64,000 bases of DNA. Source: Erythroxylum novogranatense (taxonomy: Eukaryota; Streptophyta; Magnoliopsida; Malpighiales; Erythroxylaceae). The notes under the pieces were generated by a model. The model did not search any database, was not told where the DNA came from, and was given only the letters and a program-made list of their open reading frames with translations. The position numbers were made by a program, and so were the translations under genes. Location: the NCBI GenBank assembly GCA_029891385.1, contig CM057229.1, forward strand, positions 4,155,001 to 4,219,000, written 5' to 3'. Shown one piece after another: positions 33,173-44,243 of the stretch (the stretch's first letter is position 1; each line of letters starts with the position of its first letter).

Positions 33173-34977
33173 ATGGGACCTGGTCTACCCAAGAAGAAGA
33201 ATAAGGCCGCACCAAGTTCCTTAGTACCTACACAACTGCAGTCGTGGTATCGTCAGCTAATTAGAAGTGCAGCTAATGAGTCATGTGCTCGTCCACAACC
33301 ACAAGATAAGACACCTGCACCTGCACCTACACCTGCACAGGCACAAGCTCACACACGTGCACCTTCTGACTATACTGCAACACTAAGAGAAGTCAATTCT
33401 ATGCCTAGTATTCGTCCAAGAGATAAGTATGAACAAATTTTGAATATACGATGCAATATTAGCACTCCATCAACTTCTGAAGAGACGCCTCCAGCTTCAA
33501 ATTATCAGACACCAGTAAATCCTGCAATTTCTAATTATCAGACACCAGTAAATCACACTATTCCTTCTGGTGTGGGCTCCTCTTCTGCAAGCACTGCAGG
33601 TATGATCTTAACATTAATTAGATTTATCAACATTGTTATATGCTAATTATAAATTATTCTTTTGCTATTTTAGGATCCACAAATAATGCAAAAAAATAAG
33701 GGGTGTCACGAAAGGACACGGATTAGAAAATATTAATAAGGCGATAGGTAAAAGATTGGAGATAGAGATCTCCCTTGTTGAAGGACGACCAACCAACTCC
33801 GTACAGGCTGCCAAATTATCGAGTGAGATTGGTCTGATATCTCGAACTTCTTTGCCTGTAAGAACAAAATTCTCAAAAATTACTAATGAGGAATTGGACA
33901 TTGCATTTGATAAGTTAGACGTAAGTATTCTAAACCAATCCAATTTGTACATGTTTTTCATTTGGTTAAAGCGTTGACTGATAACTTATAATTTTTTGCA
34001 ACAAAAGTTGGAAGTCAAGGGAATGAGAACTGACAACGAAATACATGCTGCTGTGAAGAGGTTTCTTTCTTTAAGGTCTAAAGATCAAAGGTATAATTTA
34101 AAAAGGCATTTTACTAAGCACAGAAAGGATGTTCAACCGCCTAATGTCACACTGGCGGAGTGGATGGATTTATGTGAGTATTGGGAGCAATCAGTTACAA
34201 AGGTTAGTTTTTATTTTATACAAAAGCTTTATTTCACAACTTCTTTCATAACCAATTAAATTTTAGTATTTATGATTTGTGATTTATAAATGTTATAATA
34301 GATTTTGCTACGTGTATAATTAGGAAAAAAGTCGGAAAGCCAAACTGGCTCGGAATCAGGTAAAATGTCGACCAAACACTGGCTCCAAGGCCTTTGTAGT
34401 GATACGATATGAGATTGTGAGTTACTATCTTTTTAATTATATTTTACTTTTATTGACATTTAAAGATTTATGAAAATTATTACTTGTCATATAATTTTTT
34501 TCAACAGAGTGACAGGGATGGAGAAGAGTGTGACCGGATGAAGCTATGGTATCACACTCATTATGATGAAAGCAAATATCAATGGACAACTGCCGAAAGC
34601 AAAGCAAAATGGGTGAGTACATAGTTCATTTACAAATATTTGTTAAATGAGAATGTGTATGTAATTAATTCTTACTTTTCCAGGAATTAATGTGTCATGA
34701 AATGACACATTCAATAGAACAAGGTCATCCGATGACGGTGGATGAAGTGTGCGACAAAGTCCTGGGCACTAGATCAGATTACATTGTTGGCATGAGAATT
34801 GGGCCTCGACCACAAAGGAATACTTCGGTAAGAAAGAGACTTCGAGACGAATTAGAAGAGTCAAAGAGGGCTAATCAGGAATTGCAGTCTCAAGTCGATG
34901 AATTGACTAAACAATTTAAAGAAATGCAGGATCGATTGAAACTTTTATGTTCTACACATAATGTTCGTTCAGACTAA
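33173..34977 (+). pseudogene. CACTA second gene: plant En/Spm-type (Transposase_24, TNPA-like) protein, six exons, one frameshift
   Basis: Exons 33173-33599, 33674-33920, 34008-34202, 34324-34416, 34508-34612 and 34684-34977, all introns GT-AG. The N-terminal part is Pro/Thr/Ser/Gln-rich, with two SNYQTPVN repeats. The middle has KRFLSLRSKDQRYNLKRHF and WMDLCEYW, then SRKAKLARNQ and TGSKAFVVIRYE. The end is a predicted coiled coil (DELEESKRANQELQSQVDEL). This matches the second, non-catalytic gene of plant CACTA elements, whose product binds subterminal repeats and assists transposition (from TNPA-type relatives). Exon lengths total 1361, one short of a multiple of three: the A7 run at 33690-33696 lacks one base, giving a stop. 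This is a real frameshift or a homopolymer error. The catalytic TNPD/TNP2 gene is not in the window. Confidence 0.8.
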
Positions 34978-35799
34978 ACATGTACTCATATTGATATATT
35001 AAATACTTATGACGTTTTGTTTATTTTAATTATCATTTTATGACATATTCGGGAGTTGCAATTAAATTATAAATTGTTTGCATTTATTCAATTCTTGTTA
35101 TACATGAATAATTATTAAAATTTATTATATATTCAAAAATGAAGAATTATTAAACAAATTTATTTCATAAATATTATTTAATAGTTATTAAATAAATATT
35201 ATTATTTTAAATTAGCAAATATTTAATTAAAATTATTTTCGTTAATTTGAAACAAATTTAAATAAAAGTTAATTACAAATCTAATTTATTCAATAATTTT
35301 TAAAATTTTAAATTTTAAATTTAATAATTAAATTTGATTAAACTTAAAATTATTCCAATATTCAGATCAATAAATACAAATCAAGAAATTCTAATTTATA
35401 TTAAAAATTATTAACATAATTATTATACATAAATTAATTTTCAGGAAATTTATATTTTATAAAAAAATTACAATCCGCGCCGTCTCTTAATTCGGACATC
35501 GCAGAATATTCCTCCTTTTTCGACGTTCTTTAAACGCGTTAAAATCACAACGATCACTGACGTTCTCTCCAAATGTCGCAAAATACACCGCTCTTTCCTG
35601 ACGTCTCTATGAACATCGCAGAATAGATAAGCATTCTACGACGTCTTGCATCAGACGTCTCAGAAACCTATTACCTACCTCACAATTTACGACGTCTATT
35701 GTGATGTTTTAATAGACGTCGTAGAAGGTTTTATGCGATATCTGATTGGCTTCTACGACGTCTACTGGACGACACCAAATATACCTTTTTGTTATAGTG
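34978..35799. mobile_element. Right end of a CACTA element with subterminal repeats
   Basis: After AT-rich sequence, 35470-35780 carries many GACGTC, ACGTCT and CATCGCAGAATA motifs in both orientations. It ends at 35799 with TTTTTGTTATAGTG, which reads CACTATAACAAAAA on the other strand. The next bases (TCT, 35800-35802) are the likely target. The undisrupted copy at 28588-28600 reads CACTCCTCTCATCTC, so insertion occurred at CCTCT. The element carries the gene at 33173-34977. I found no left end, so it is probably truncated. Confidence 0.82.
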
Positions 35800-35803
35800 T
35801 CTA

Positions 35804-36876
35804 ATCTCAAATCCTGACGACAAGCTGAAAGAGATAGGGAAAGAAAATTACAACAAGGGTCATTAATGGAGACTGAAAATGACTTTTCTATAGGGTCATA
35901 AACGTGTTTTTTCTTTTACATTTTTTGCTAATTATTTTAATATAATTTTAATAAGTCAAATTTGTAGGATAAATCAAGTGTAATTGGTGACATGCCACGT
36001 TGAATAAGTTAATAAGAAATTTGATAAAAATCTAACGGAGTTAAAGTTAAGGATCAATACATTTTATTTTAAAATATAAACTAATTAGATCTTTTGAAAA
36101 ATTTTAGGAAATAATATATATTTTTAATCTTTATTTTTGTTATGATTTTTTTATATAAAGTTCAGTTATTGTAACCTTGGGTATATATCAACTTTTGTTA
36201 TCCGATCATCTTGAAATTTTATACCAAAAGAAAAATATATTATTATGTTTCTCTTGTTCTGTCCATTGGAATTATAAATCTTTATTTATCCATTTTTAAT
36301 AAATTTAACAAAAAAGATAATATTTGTATAACCCTAGAAACAGTTTTCTAACACGTATTATGGTGGGGTGGCGGGGAAGGTCTTGACATTATTTGATGGA
36401 GGAGATGTGGAAGATAATCGATCAATAATCAATTACTTGTATTGTTATAATACGCAATACTTAATTTTTTAAGCATTTAATAAAATTTAAGTTTTTTTAT
36501 TTTTTTGACTTTGTGGCCATTACTTAATAAGACATAATAATTAGATATTTTGATATTAAATGATAGGAACCACACACGTCATTTTGATATGTTTTTTCTT
36601 TTTGTTATTTCTCAGGAAAAAAAAAAGGCACGGCCCAAAAAGTAATAATACAGCTTCTGCACTTGTTCATTTATTGAAGAGATTCACATAGAAACATTCA
36701 AATCCAACACCTCCAAAGTTCATACCCAAAGGCATAAACCTCGAACCTTTTATTGGCTATACGCCAAGCCCAAGAGGTACAATTATTTAAGGATGTCTTG
36801 CACTTAATTACTTAGGTGAGAAGTGAACAACATAGTCCACTTGCAAACTTTATTTAGAATCAGGTCGAGACCATAT
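35804..36876. other. 3' flank and 3' UTR of the patatin-like gene
   Basis: The region between the CACTA right end and the stop codon of the minus-strand patatin-like gene. Most of it is duplicated at 28599-29524. The part nearest the gene (about 36600-36876) should include the 3' UTR. No other gene is visible. Confidence 0.7.
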
Positions 36877-38688
36877 TTAAGTCGATGCACCTTTTGCTTT
36901 AGCCTCACGGAGCTTCTTCTCTGCAGAGAGTTGTTCGGCAATCCTATAAATGGGTGAAAAAAAATATCAGATTGATGTAATATATACAAAACCAAGCAAG
37001 CGTAGCGGTATAAGAGAACAGGAAAAATGAAAATAGATATATACTTAGTGAGGGCTTGGAAGTTCTTAGTTTTGCCATCATCTATTGGCTCAAGATTACC
37101 AGTTGACAAGTTCACCCTTTTCACTGGTTCATTCAACAAATCCTTCCCGAATTTTTTCAGCTCTTCCAAGTTGTCTTTAGATGAGTTATCCATAGCTGCC
37201 ATTGGTCCTTTCAAAGAATCACTCTGCAAATTATGTCAAGCCCTTTAATCAAAGATTTCTATTACCATTCTGAAATGTTATATAGTTTTATATGTATACC
37301 TGAATTCGAAGATAATTTTTCTCAGAATGAAGAGCGTGAAAAAGATTGGTCATTTGGATATCGACCATATCAGAACTTGCTTCCATATAACAATTGATGA
37401 TAGGAGTTTGGCCACCATGTATCATCCATTCCACTGAACCCCAGTTTGATGTTTCGTCAACACTTAACCTGTTTACATTTCTTGTTGAACCTGTTCCTAA
37501 AGAAACGACAACGAATCTTCTGAAATCGGTGGCCTTGATGTTACGGTATTGATCTTTTCCCTCAGTGATTTCTTTCATAACCTCATTCATGGCAACATAA
37601 GTCTGTATTTTAAAGGTAGATAATATAACATTAGAACTTCAAAAATTTTCGTGGAAATCAGAAATATATGTACAGATATCACAAACCGGATTATTTGCCG
37701 CTAAACCTCCATCGACAAGGTTGAATTGGGACTTGTCCGTCGCAAAATAATAGGGTGGAAAGTACGTTGGAGCAGCAGAAGTTCCAATGCATACGTCTGA
37801 TAGATTGACATCATTTTCACTCTCATGCTGTACCTGAAGTAGTAGGAAAGATCGGTCATCTCGAGACATTGTCTCAACTTAAAACCCTCAAACTCTGTAG
37901 AGATACATGTGCTCTGTAGTGAATAGTGATTAAGGTTTTCCAGAAAATTTTATGAACCTCGAAGCTGGAGAAGATAACAGGCATGAGGCACTTGATGTCG
38001 AATGATGTGATTGCAACATTTGTCAATGTCTGGCTCAATCGCTTATCACCCAACTTTTCCCTGACAATTTTGTGCAAGTTTTTCCCGTCATACTTAGGTC
38101 CTCTAAATAAATGGACAATGCTTGCAAAGTCTGGGCACCTGTCACAAAAGTTAACCACATCGTTCTAATTATATAAACGGCGACAATTATGCTTTTGGGA
38201 TTTTTTGTCATCAAGTCTAAGGTTGAGTACCAGTCTTTGGGGAATATTTGGGGGCAATTGTTCAGATAGAAATCAACGATTTCGGGGGCAGAAAACAAAG
38301 GGCGGTTTTGATCATTTGGAGCTGTTAACATGGCAGTCATGAGGCCACCAGTACTGGTTCCAGCAATCACATCAAAGTAATCTGCAATTCTCGCTTCCTT
38401 GCCATCCAACCTCTGCATTTTGCATGGCCAAACAATCACTAGTATAATAAAAAATCATCGGAATGCACAAGTAAACGAACCAAACCTAATCATGAATTAG
38501 CATATCATATCACATATATGTATACACGCACACACAAGTTTAATTAATCAATCTTATTCCTGCATCTCAACCTGAAGCTCGGCCTCCAAAAAGGTGAGAA
38601 TAGTTGCTGGAATAATTCCTCTTACTCCACCTCCGTCGATGCTAAGGACAGAAATTATTGTTCCACGAGTTGCAGGTTCAAGAGCCAT
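36877..38688 (-). CDS. Patatin-like lipid acyl hydrolase (patatin-like phospholipase A, pPLAII type), seven exons
   Basis: Exons in coding order: 38572-38688, 38231-38412, 37958-38138, 37687-37833, 37300-37602, 37045-37223, 36877-36943. All six introns are GT-AG, the frame stays open, and 1176 bp encode 391 residues plus stop, a normal length for the family. Residues 18-24 are the oxyanion motif DGGGVRG, Ser59 lies in GTSTG (the nucleophile), and Asp201 lies in VDGG (its dyad partner). [23 protein letters not shown] and SLGTG are also present. The N-terminus ([10 protein letters not shown]) is not a signal peptide, unlike tuber patatin, so a cytosolic or membrane-associated enzyme deacylating phospho- and galactolipids is likely (family knowledge). 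The last 25 residues are charged and Ala/Lys-rich. It appears intact despite its transposon-rich setting. Confidence 0.93.
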
Positions 38689-38689
38689 T

Positions 38690-39066
38690 GAAGATTGAGA
38701 AAGAAGGGTCTCAAAGGATACTAAATAGCAAGGAAATGCTAGTGAATGAAAGTTTGAGATATGGTATCAAGGTAATGTAGGTATTTATAGAATGAGCTTC
38801 CAATTCTTCATGGAAGTAAAACAATCCCATTGATGAACACTGGACAAGGTGTGAAAGCTTTAGTGAACTAAATTCTAAATAAGTAATTAATAGAGAACCA
38901 CAAGTCAGGCTGTCGCTAATCTCTCAACCGGTTTGTGTTAGTAGAGGAAGGACCACTCTCCAACTCAAAGCACGTTGTAAAAGAAATAACGTCAATCATT
39001 TTAACAAAAGTTCAATTAAAATTTCACTATTTTAATTTTAATAATCTAAGTTTTAATATTTATTCG
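38690..39066. other. Upstream region of the patatin-like gene
   Basis: Leader and proximal promoter of the minus-strand gene. No repeat or other gene was recognised before the inverted-repeat arm begins at about 39067. Confidence 0.5.
38782..38789 (-). promoter_or_regulatory. TATA box of the patatin-like gene
   Basis: The minus strand reads CTATAAATAC about 95 bp upstream of the ATG. Transcription starting about 30 bp downstream would give a 5' UTR of about 65 bp. It is the only canonical TATA motif that close to the start codon. Confidence 0.65.
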
Positions 39067-39735
39067 CAACATATTTCTTATAATATCAAAATAATAACTA
39101 TAACAAATTTTAAAAAAGAACAAAATTTTATTATGTAATTAAAAGTTAATTTTTGTGTGTTATTACTACAATAAACTTTAATATATTATCATGTTTAAAA
39201 CTTATATATAAAATATCAAAAGTTTACCTATACTCTTAAAAATAATAAAATTATTTCAAATGTTCTAAATTTTAAAAGTTTTATTAGAAAATAAGTTAAT
39301 ATTATTATCTTAGATAACTAACACACTTCTATTTTATTCTAATAATCATATTTGGCGTTAATTTCTGTTTATTTTAGTGTTAATTTTTAAATAAAACAAT
39401 ATCATTTATATTTCTAATATTCAATTATATGAAAATTCATTTAGATTAAAAATGAAATTATGCTTTTATTTAATTTAAAATTTAGAAAACCATATTGTTT
39501 TTAGAACAACACTTAAAGAGTAGGATAGGGCCGAGCATTGAACGTATGAAGTACACCATTGCCTTATCTTATCTTCCTTACTAAAAAAAGATGACTGAAA
39601 GAATCTAAGATTCACTTGTTAAAGTTGGACACAAATATCATAACACCATCAATTTAGAGGTTTGGAATATTGTCTGATATATTTCAGGAAGATAATAAAA
39701 TATCTTGGCTTTCTGATTCTGGAAGTCTCATTCAC
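39067..39735 (+). repeat. Inverted duplication, left arm
   Basis: Matches the reverse complement of 41635-42989 in the same order. Outer shared sequence is CAACATATTTCTTATAATAT, then CAAAATTTTATTAT, CAATAAACTTTAATATATTATC and ATTAGAAAATAAGTTAATAT. The inner part shares TTTAGAGGTTTGGAA and GGAAGTCT. Similarity is moderate, with many substitutions. The right arm carries about 0.7 kb of additional sequence. Confidence 0.75.
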
Positions 39736-41634
39736 ACTAGAATAACTTATTCTTTGCTAAAATCTCTACGATTTCATTAGGTCTTCCACTACTTCTATTT
39801 TTGTTAAATTAAATAGTTTATAAACTCTGATTGATAAAATGTGCCCTCTTTTTTTTTCCTTCTGATATTAGGGATACAATCATATTGATGCACCTCTTCT
39901 GTTTTTAATGTTTGTCCACTTTATTGTATCAAAAATTTAAAATTTTAATTTTCAAAAGATGATTCGAGTGGTAGAACGTGCCTTTAAAGTATTAATTTAA
40001 ACCAATTATTAAGGGATTACAATTCATTTAATAAATTTAAAAGGAGAATAGTCAATTCAAAATAAAATATATAACTATTGATTAAATCAGTATATAATTT
40101 AATTTTAATAGATTTTATAAGAAAGTAAAGCAAATTTTGTATTTTAATATGTTTAGAAATATTACATAAAAAGCATCAAAACAATAATTTATACAAAATA
40201 TAATTTATAATTTTTACATAATGTATAATATATATATAACAAATTTATTTATTAAATAATTTATATAAATATTTATATTCGTCTTTTAGAAATTTATTAA
40301 ATGGGTATAAAGCAAAAGTTCGAAGATGTAATATTTTCATACAAAGTAAGATCCATTTCTTACGGATGCTCTATCAAGAAAGGTAATCTTCATTTATATG
40401 TTTGGGTTATTCAATAAAAGAGCTAGCTTTCTAAGGTTTCTTGGTAGGAAGTTTGTGGAAGAGTGTTGTTGATAGTGCTGATACACGGTTTGATCTAGGA
40501 TCCTTTTAAATTTGTACTACCTTATTCTTTTTAGTAGGTAAGAGATTTATGTTTAAAAATCTCTAGTTGTGTACATAATATTTTCTTATTTGTATAAAAT
40601 TGTATTGATTTATAAAATAAAAAAGAGAGAATATTTGTAGTATTCACTCGCTATCAATTCAGATCAGAAGAAATTATGATATATTCTGTTCATATTAGTA
40701 GAAAAAACAAGAAAGAACTTTATTTTCCGTGGACAGAAAATAGAATAGTAGAATTTGTGAGCATCTCATTACATTTATTGTATCGAGACAAATATCGAGT
40801 AGTTATAATTAACAAACACGTAAGCATTATGGATGAAAATGGTTAGCCAATCTCTATCAAAACAATCCTAAGGTCTAATATTCATATGCATTTTAATAAT
40901 TATTCGACAATTTATATATTACAATAAATGATTAAAAAACTAAACTGCTAAATCAATTCGATCACAAAATTTTAATTAATGAGTTGGTGTTTGTGAACTA
41001 ATTTATTTTATAAATTAAAATTAATTAGTACATTTTATTTAATAATTTTCGTTTTAACTAAACATCAACTCTTTATAAATAAGAATAATCTTATCCTTTA
41101 ATTTTACTTCAAATTAATCAAAATTGTTTTATTTTTATTATATATCAATTTTATAACAATTTAATAAATCAATTTGATATGATAAACCTCTTACTTTTAC
41201 TATTTAAGAATTTTTTTTAAACATTCATTAAAATAAATTAAATATATGGCATTGTTTAATGTGAACTGACGTCATCCACAATTCGCAACTAGAAATGATG
41301 TCATCCTTCCTAGCGATTGTGGGACCTTGAAGATTGCGACTAGTAAATTGACAGTAGTTCAATGACTAAATGCTTATCCATACTTATATAAATGAGAACA
41401 AAATTGTAATCTGTGTAGCAAATAGTTATATATATTTAACTCAACAACATTGCCATTGCCATTATTTGTGGACAAGAGATACGATATCTACAAATATATT
41501 AGTGCCAAAAAAAATTTACTGAAAGTTTGCGAAACAATTAACTTCTTTAATTTTTCATTATTTAATTTAAAGAATACCACTATCTATCAGAAATGGAAAG
41601 AGATTTTAGCAAGGAATAAGTTATTCAAGTATCA
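39736..41634. other. AT-rich spacer between the inverted arms
   Basis: About 1.9 kb without a coding frame or a recognised repeat. A direct short echo (AAATTCGCAACT-like and GATGTCATCC motifs around 41266-41335) and a TATATAAAT at about 41388 are visible, with no gene to attach them to. Confidence 0.5.
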
Positions 41635-42989
41635 CTAAGACTTCCACATTCAGGAAGCCATGATTTTTAAATATCTTCCCAAGTCTGGAAGTCTTAGTTC
41701 CAAACCTCTAAATCGATGGAGTTGTGTTACGTGTGTCCAAATTTAAGTTTGTTAAGGTTTGTGAATCTTGGATTCTTGTTATGTTACGTGTGTCCAAATT
41801 TAAGTTTGTTAAGGTATGTGACTCTTGGATCCTTTCGGTCACTACTCTAAAGTTTTGTTTCACATGGAATAAGGAAGACAAAACAAGGCACGGATTATTC
41901 ATACATTCAATTTTCGACCTCGAACACCAGTTATAATTTTACGAGTGATGCGAATTGACAACCGGTTATATTATAATTGGTGAGGGTTGGGATAAAATTA
42001 GACTTGTCAAAAGATTACGCTAATTTAGAGATCAATTCGGACTAACTTAATTTAAAGTTATAAAAAAAAACTTAATTTCATATTAATAAAATTAATTCAA
42101 ATTGATTGAACATTAAATTAAATTAAATATTTTAATTTATAAATTTCGAATCAAATATTGATTTGAACTGTCTGGTTTAGTTTGATTTAAATTATAAAAT
42201 TTTAATAAAATTAACATTACTTTAAAATTTAAGAAAAAATAAAAATAAAAATAATTAGGTCTATCGAAGCAGAGCCTGGACAAGGCGTTAATTTTATGTT
42301 AGGGGAAGTAAGGAGTTTTGCCACCTCTCGTTTTATGAGACTCAAGTGTCGTCCTTACTTCTTTGTTGACTAAAAAATTGAGTTTTAAGTTGAAAAAGAG
42401 GGAGAAAAAAAGTGAGCAAAAAGATTAGGTGTGTGTGATGATTAATAAAAAAGGTAAAATATTCACCTTATTTAATGAAATAAATTCAATTTTGTAAAAA
42501 TCACATATTACAAATCTTTAATAAAGATTTTAATACTAGTTTTTTTTAAAAAGTGATTGATTTTATTTGATTTTTAACTACATGAATTATCAAAGAATTG
42601 AATATTAGAAAATTAATACTATGGTTAAATGATATTATATGTTTATTTACATAAAATAACAACAAACATATAATATTAGTAACACAGTTAACACAATAAA
42701 ATAAAAGTATGTTAATTACGAGCGATGATATTAACTTATTTTCTAATAAAACTCTTAAAATTTAAAACATCTGAAATAATTTTATTTTTTAAAAGGATAT
42801 ATAAACTTTTAATATTTTTATATTTTACATATAAGTTTTAATTTGATAATATATTAAAGTTTATTGTACTGATAACACTCACAAGTTAACTTTTGATACC
42901 TTTAAAAAAAACTTTTGATATAATAAAATTTTGTAATTATTCTTAAAATTTGTTATAGATATTATTTTTATATTATAAGAAATATGTTG
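41635..42989 (-). repeat. Inverted duplication, right arm
   Basis: Reverse-complement partner of 39067-39735. It contains a 57-bp tandem duplication (units at about 41726 and 41783, GTTACGTGTGTCCAAATTTA) absent from the left arm, and an unmatched AT-rich stretch at roughly 41900-42560. No TSD or transposon terminus is evident at the outer ends. Confidence 0.72.
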
Positions 42990-43350
42990 TATATTCCAAC
43001 GCAGTCTGTCAATTCCAACGCAGAACATGAAGCAGGTTACGAGTTTAATAACAATAGACTGCTGGCAAATAATAGCCAACTTCATATGTTCCATTTACTC
43101 CTCAAACCAGGAGTAATTAAATGTTCAACTTTCTTGGCCAAGATCGTAGCGCGAATCCAGTTAAGAAGTTTGTTTTTGCTTTGAACCTTACTATGTATAC
43201 TTATGGCCTGTTTGCTTTGACGAAATAGATATACTATTCCATGTGTATTCCTATCCCATTTGTTAATCTTCCATTTGGTTAAAAATAAGGTAGGAATAAC
43301 TAACGATACAGAGTATAAATTCCGTAAATTTGAGGAATAGTTAATACTCT
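42990..43350. other. Spacer with a MITE-like start
   Basis: From 43204 the sequence GGCCTGTTTGCTTTGACG, followed by the palindromic AATAGATATACTATT, resembles the terminus of small non-autonomous DNA transposons. A matching right end was not found before LINE-B or after 61108, so only a fragment may be present. Confidence 0.4.
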
Positions 43351-43358
43351 TCTCTACT

Positions 43359-43866
43359 CTTTTTTTTTAGAAAAAAAAAACAGAAATATCGAGGACAAAA
43401 GAAAGGCTAAAAATCTAACCCAAGCCGACAAGCTTACCCCATACACCCAGAACCTACAGGCCTTTCTCTATCAGCGACATTATAGAAAGATTGATCTAAC
43501 GATAAAATAGAACATAAAGAAATAGGACTAGCGCCCCAACTGTGATAGTTTGCATGGAATAAGGCTATCCTTGCTAATGAATGGGCTGCCTTATTAGCAA
43601 TCCTACGTGTCCATTGAAAGGACAAATGAGAGAATTGTCTCATAAACGCTTGACAATCAAACACCAACATTCTGATCTCTGAAAAACATATCGAAGAAGA
43701 TTGAATAGCTTGAATCACCAACAAGCAATCCAATTCCAGAATGACATAGTCAATTTGTTTTTCCTTTAACCACGACAGTGCCTCCCGAATGGACATTAAT
43801 TTCGCTATGACCAGATCAAACAAAGATGGGTAATGTCTGGAAAGAGCAGCTATAAACCTGCCCCTT
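43359..43866 (-). pseudogene. LINE-B RNase H end, 3' UTR and poly-A
   Basis: Reads GRFIAALSRHYPSLFD, then SIREALSW (conserved Glu), LELDCLLVIQAI (conserved Asp) and RRIANKAAHSLAR, the end of an RVT_3 RNase H, with a stop near 43434. After a short 3' UTR, the minus-strand poly-A appears as TTTTTTTTT at 43360-43368. Confidence 0.88.
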
Positions 43867-44077
43867 TGTGAAAGATACTTAGTTAGTTGTCTTTTCAGTT
43901 AATTATTCAGTTAATTGTAGTTAGCAATTGTATAGTTCACACGGTTGTATAACAATCTGTACAGATACGGTTTAAGTAGGCTTGTATATACACATTACAG
44001 ATACAACATAAGCTGAATAAGAAAGTATTATTCAGTCACTTTACTTCTTATTTTTCGTGTAGTTCCTAAATTGTACA
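43867..44077 (+). repeat. Copia 5' LTR (211 bp)
   Basis: Begins TGTGAAAGATACTTAG and ends TTGTACA directly before the PBS. Confidence 0.93.
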
Positions 44078-44089
44078 TGGTATCAGAGA
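44078..44089 (+). other. Copia PBS (tRNA-iMet)
   Basis: TGGTATCAGAGA abuts the 5' LTR. A matching PPT (GGGGGGTG, 57381-57388) abuts the 3' LTR. Confidence 0.9.
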
Positions 44090-44243
44090 CAAAATAGGGT
44101 TCTTGATTCCGAAGGTGCGAAAAAGGGGATTTCTTGCTTCCGAGCGACAAACGGTGGCGATTTCTTACCTCTGATACGGAGAAGGCGACAATTTCTTGTT
44201 TTTCAAGAAGGCAAAGGCGATTTTGAAGTATTTCAACTTCTCC

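Noticed and set aside
39067..42989. Inverted arms as a Mutator-like or foldback transposon
   Set aside because: No 8-11 bp TSD at the outer ends, no typical terminal bases and no transposase. Kept only as an inverted duplication.
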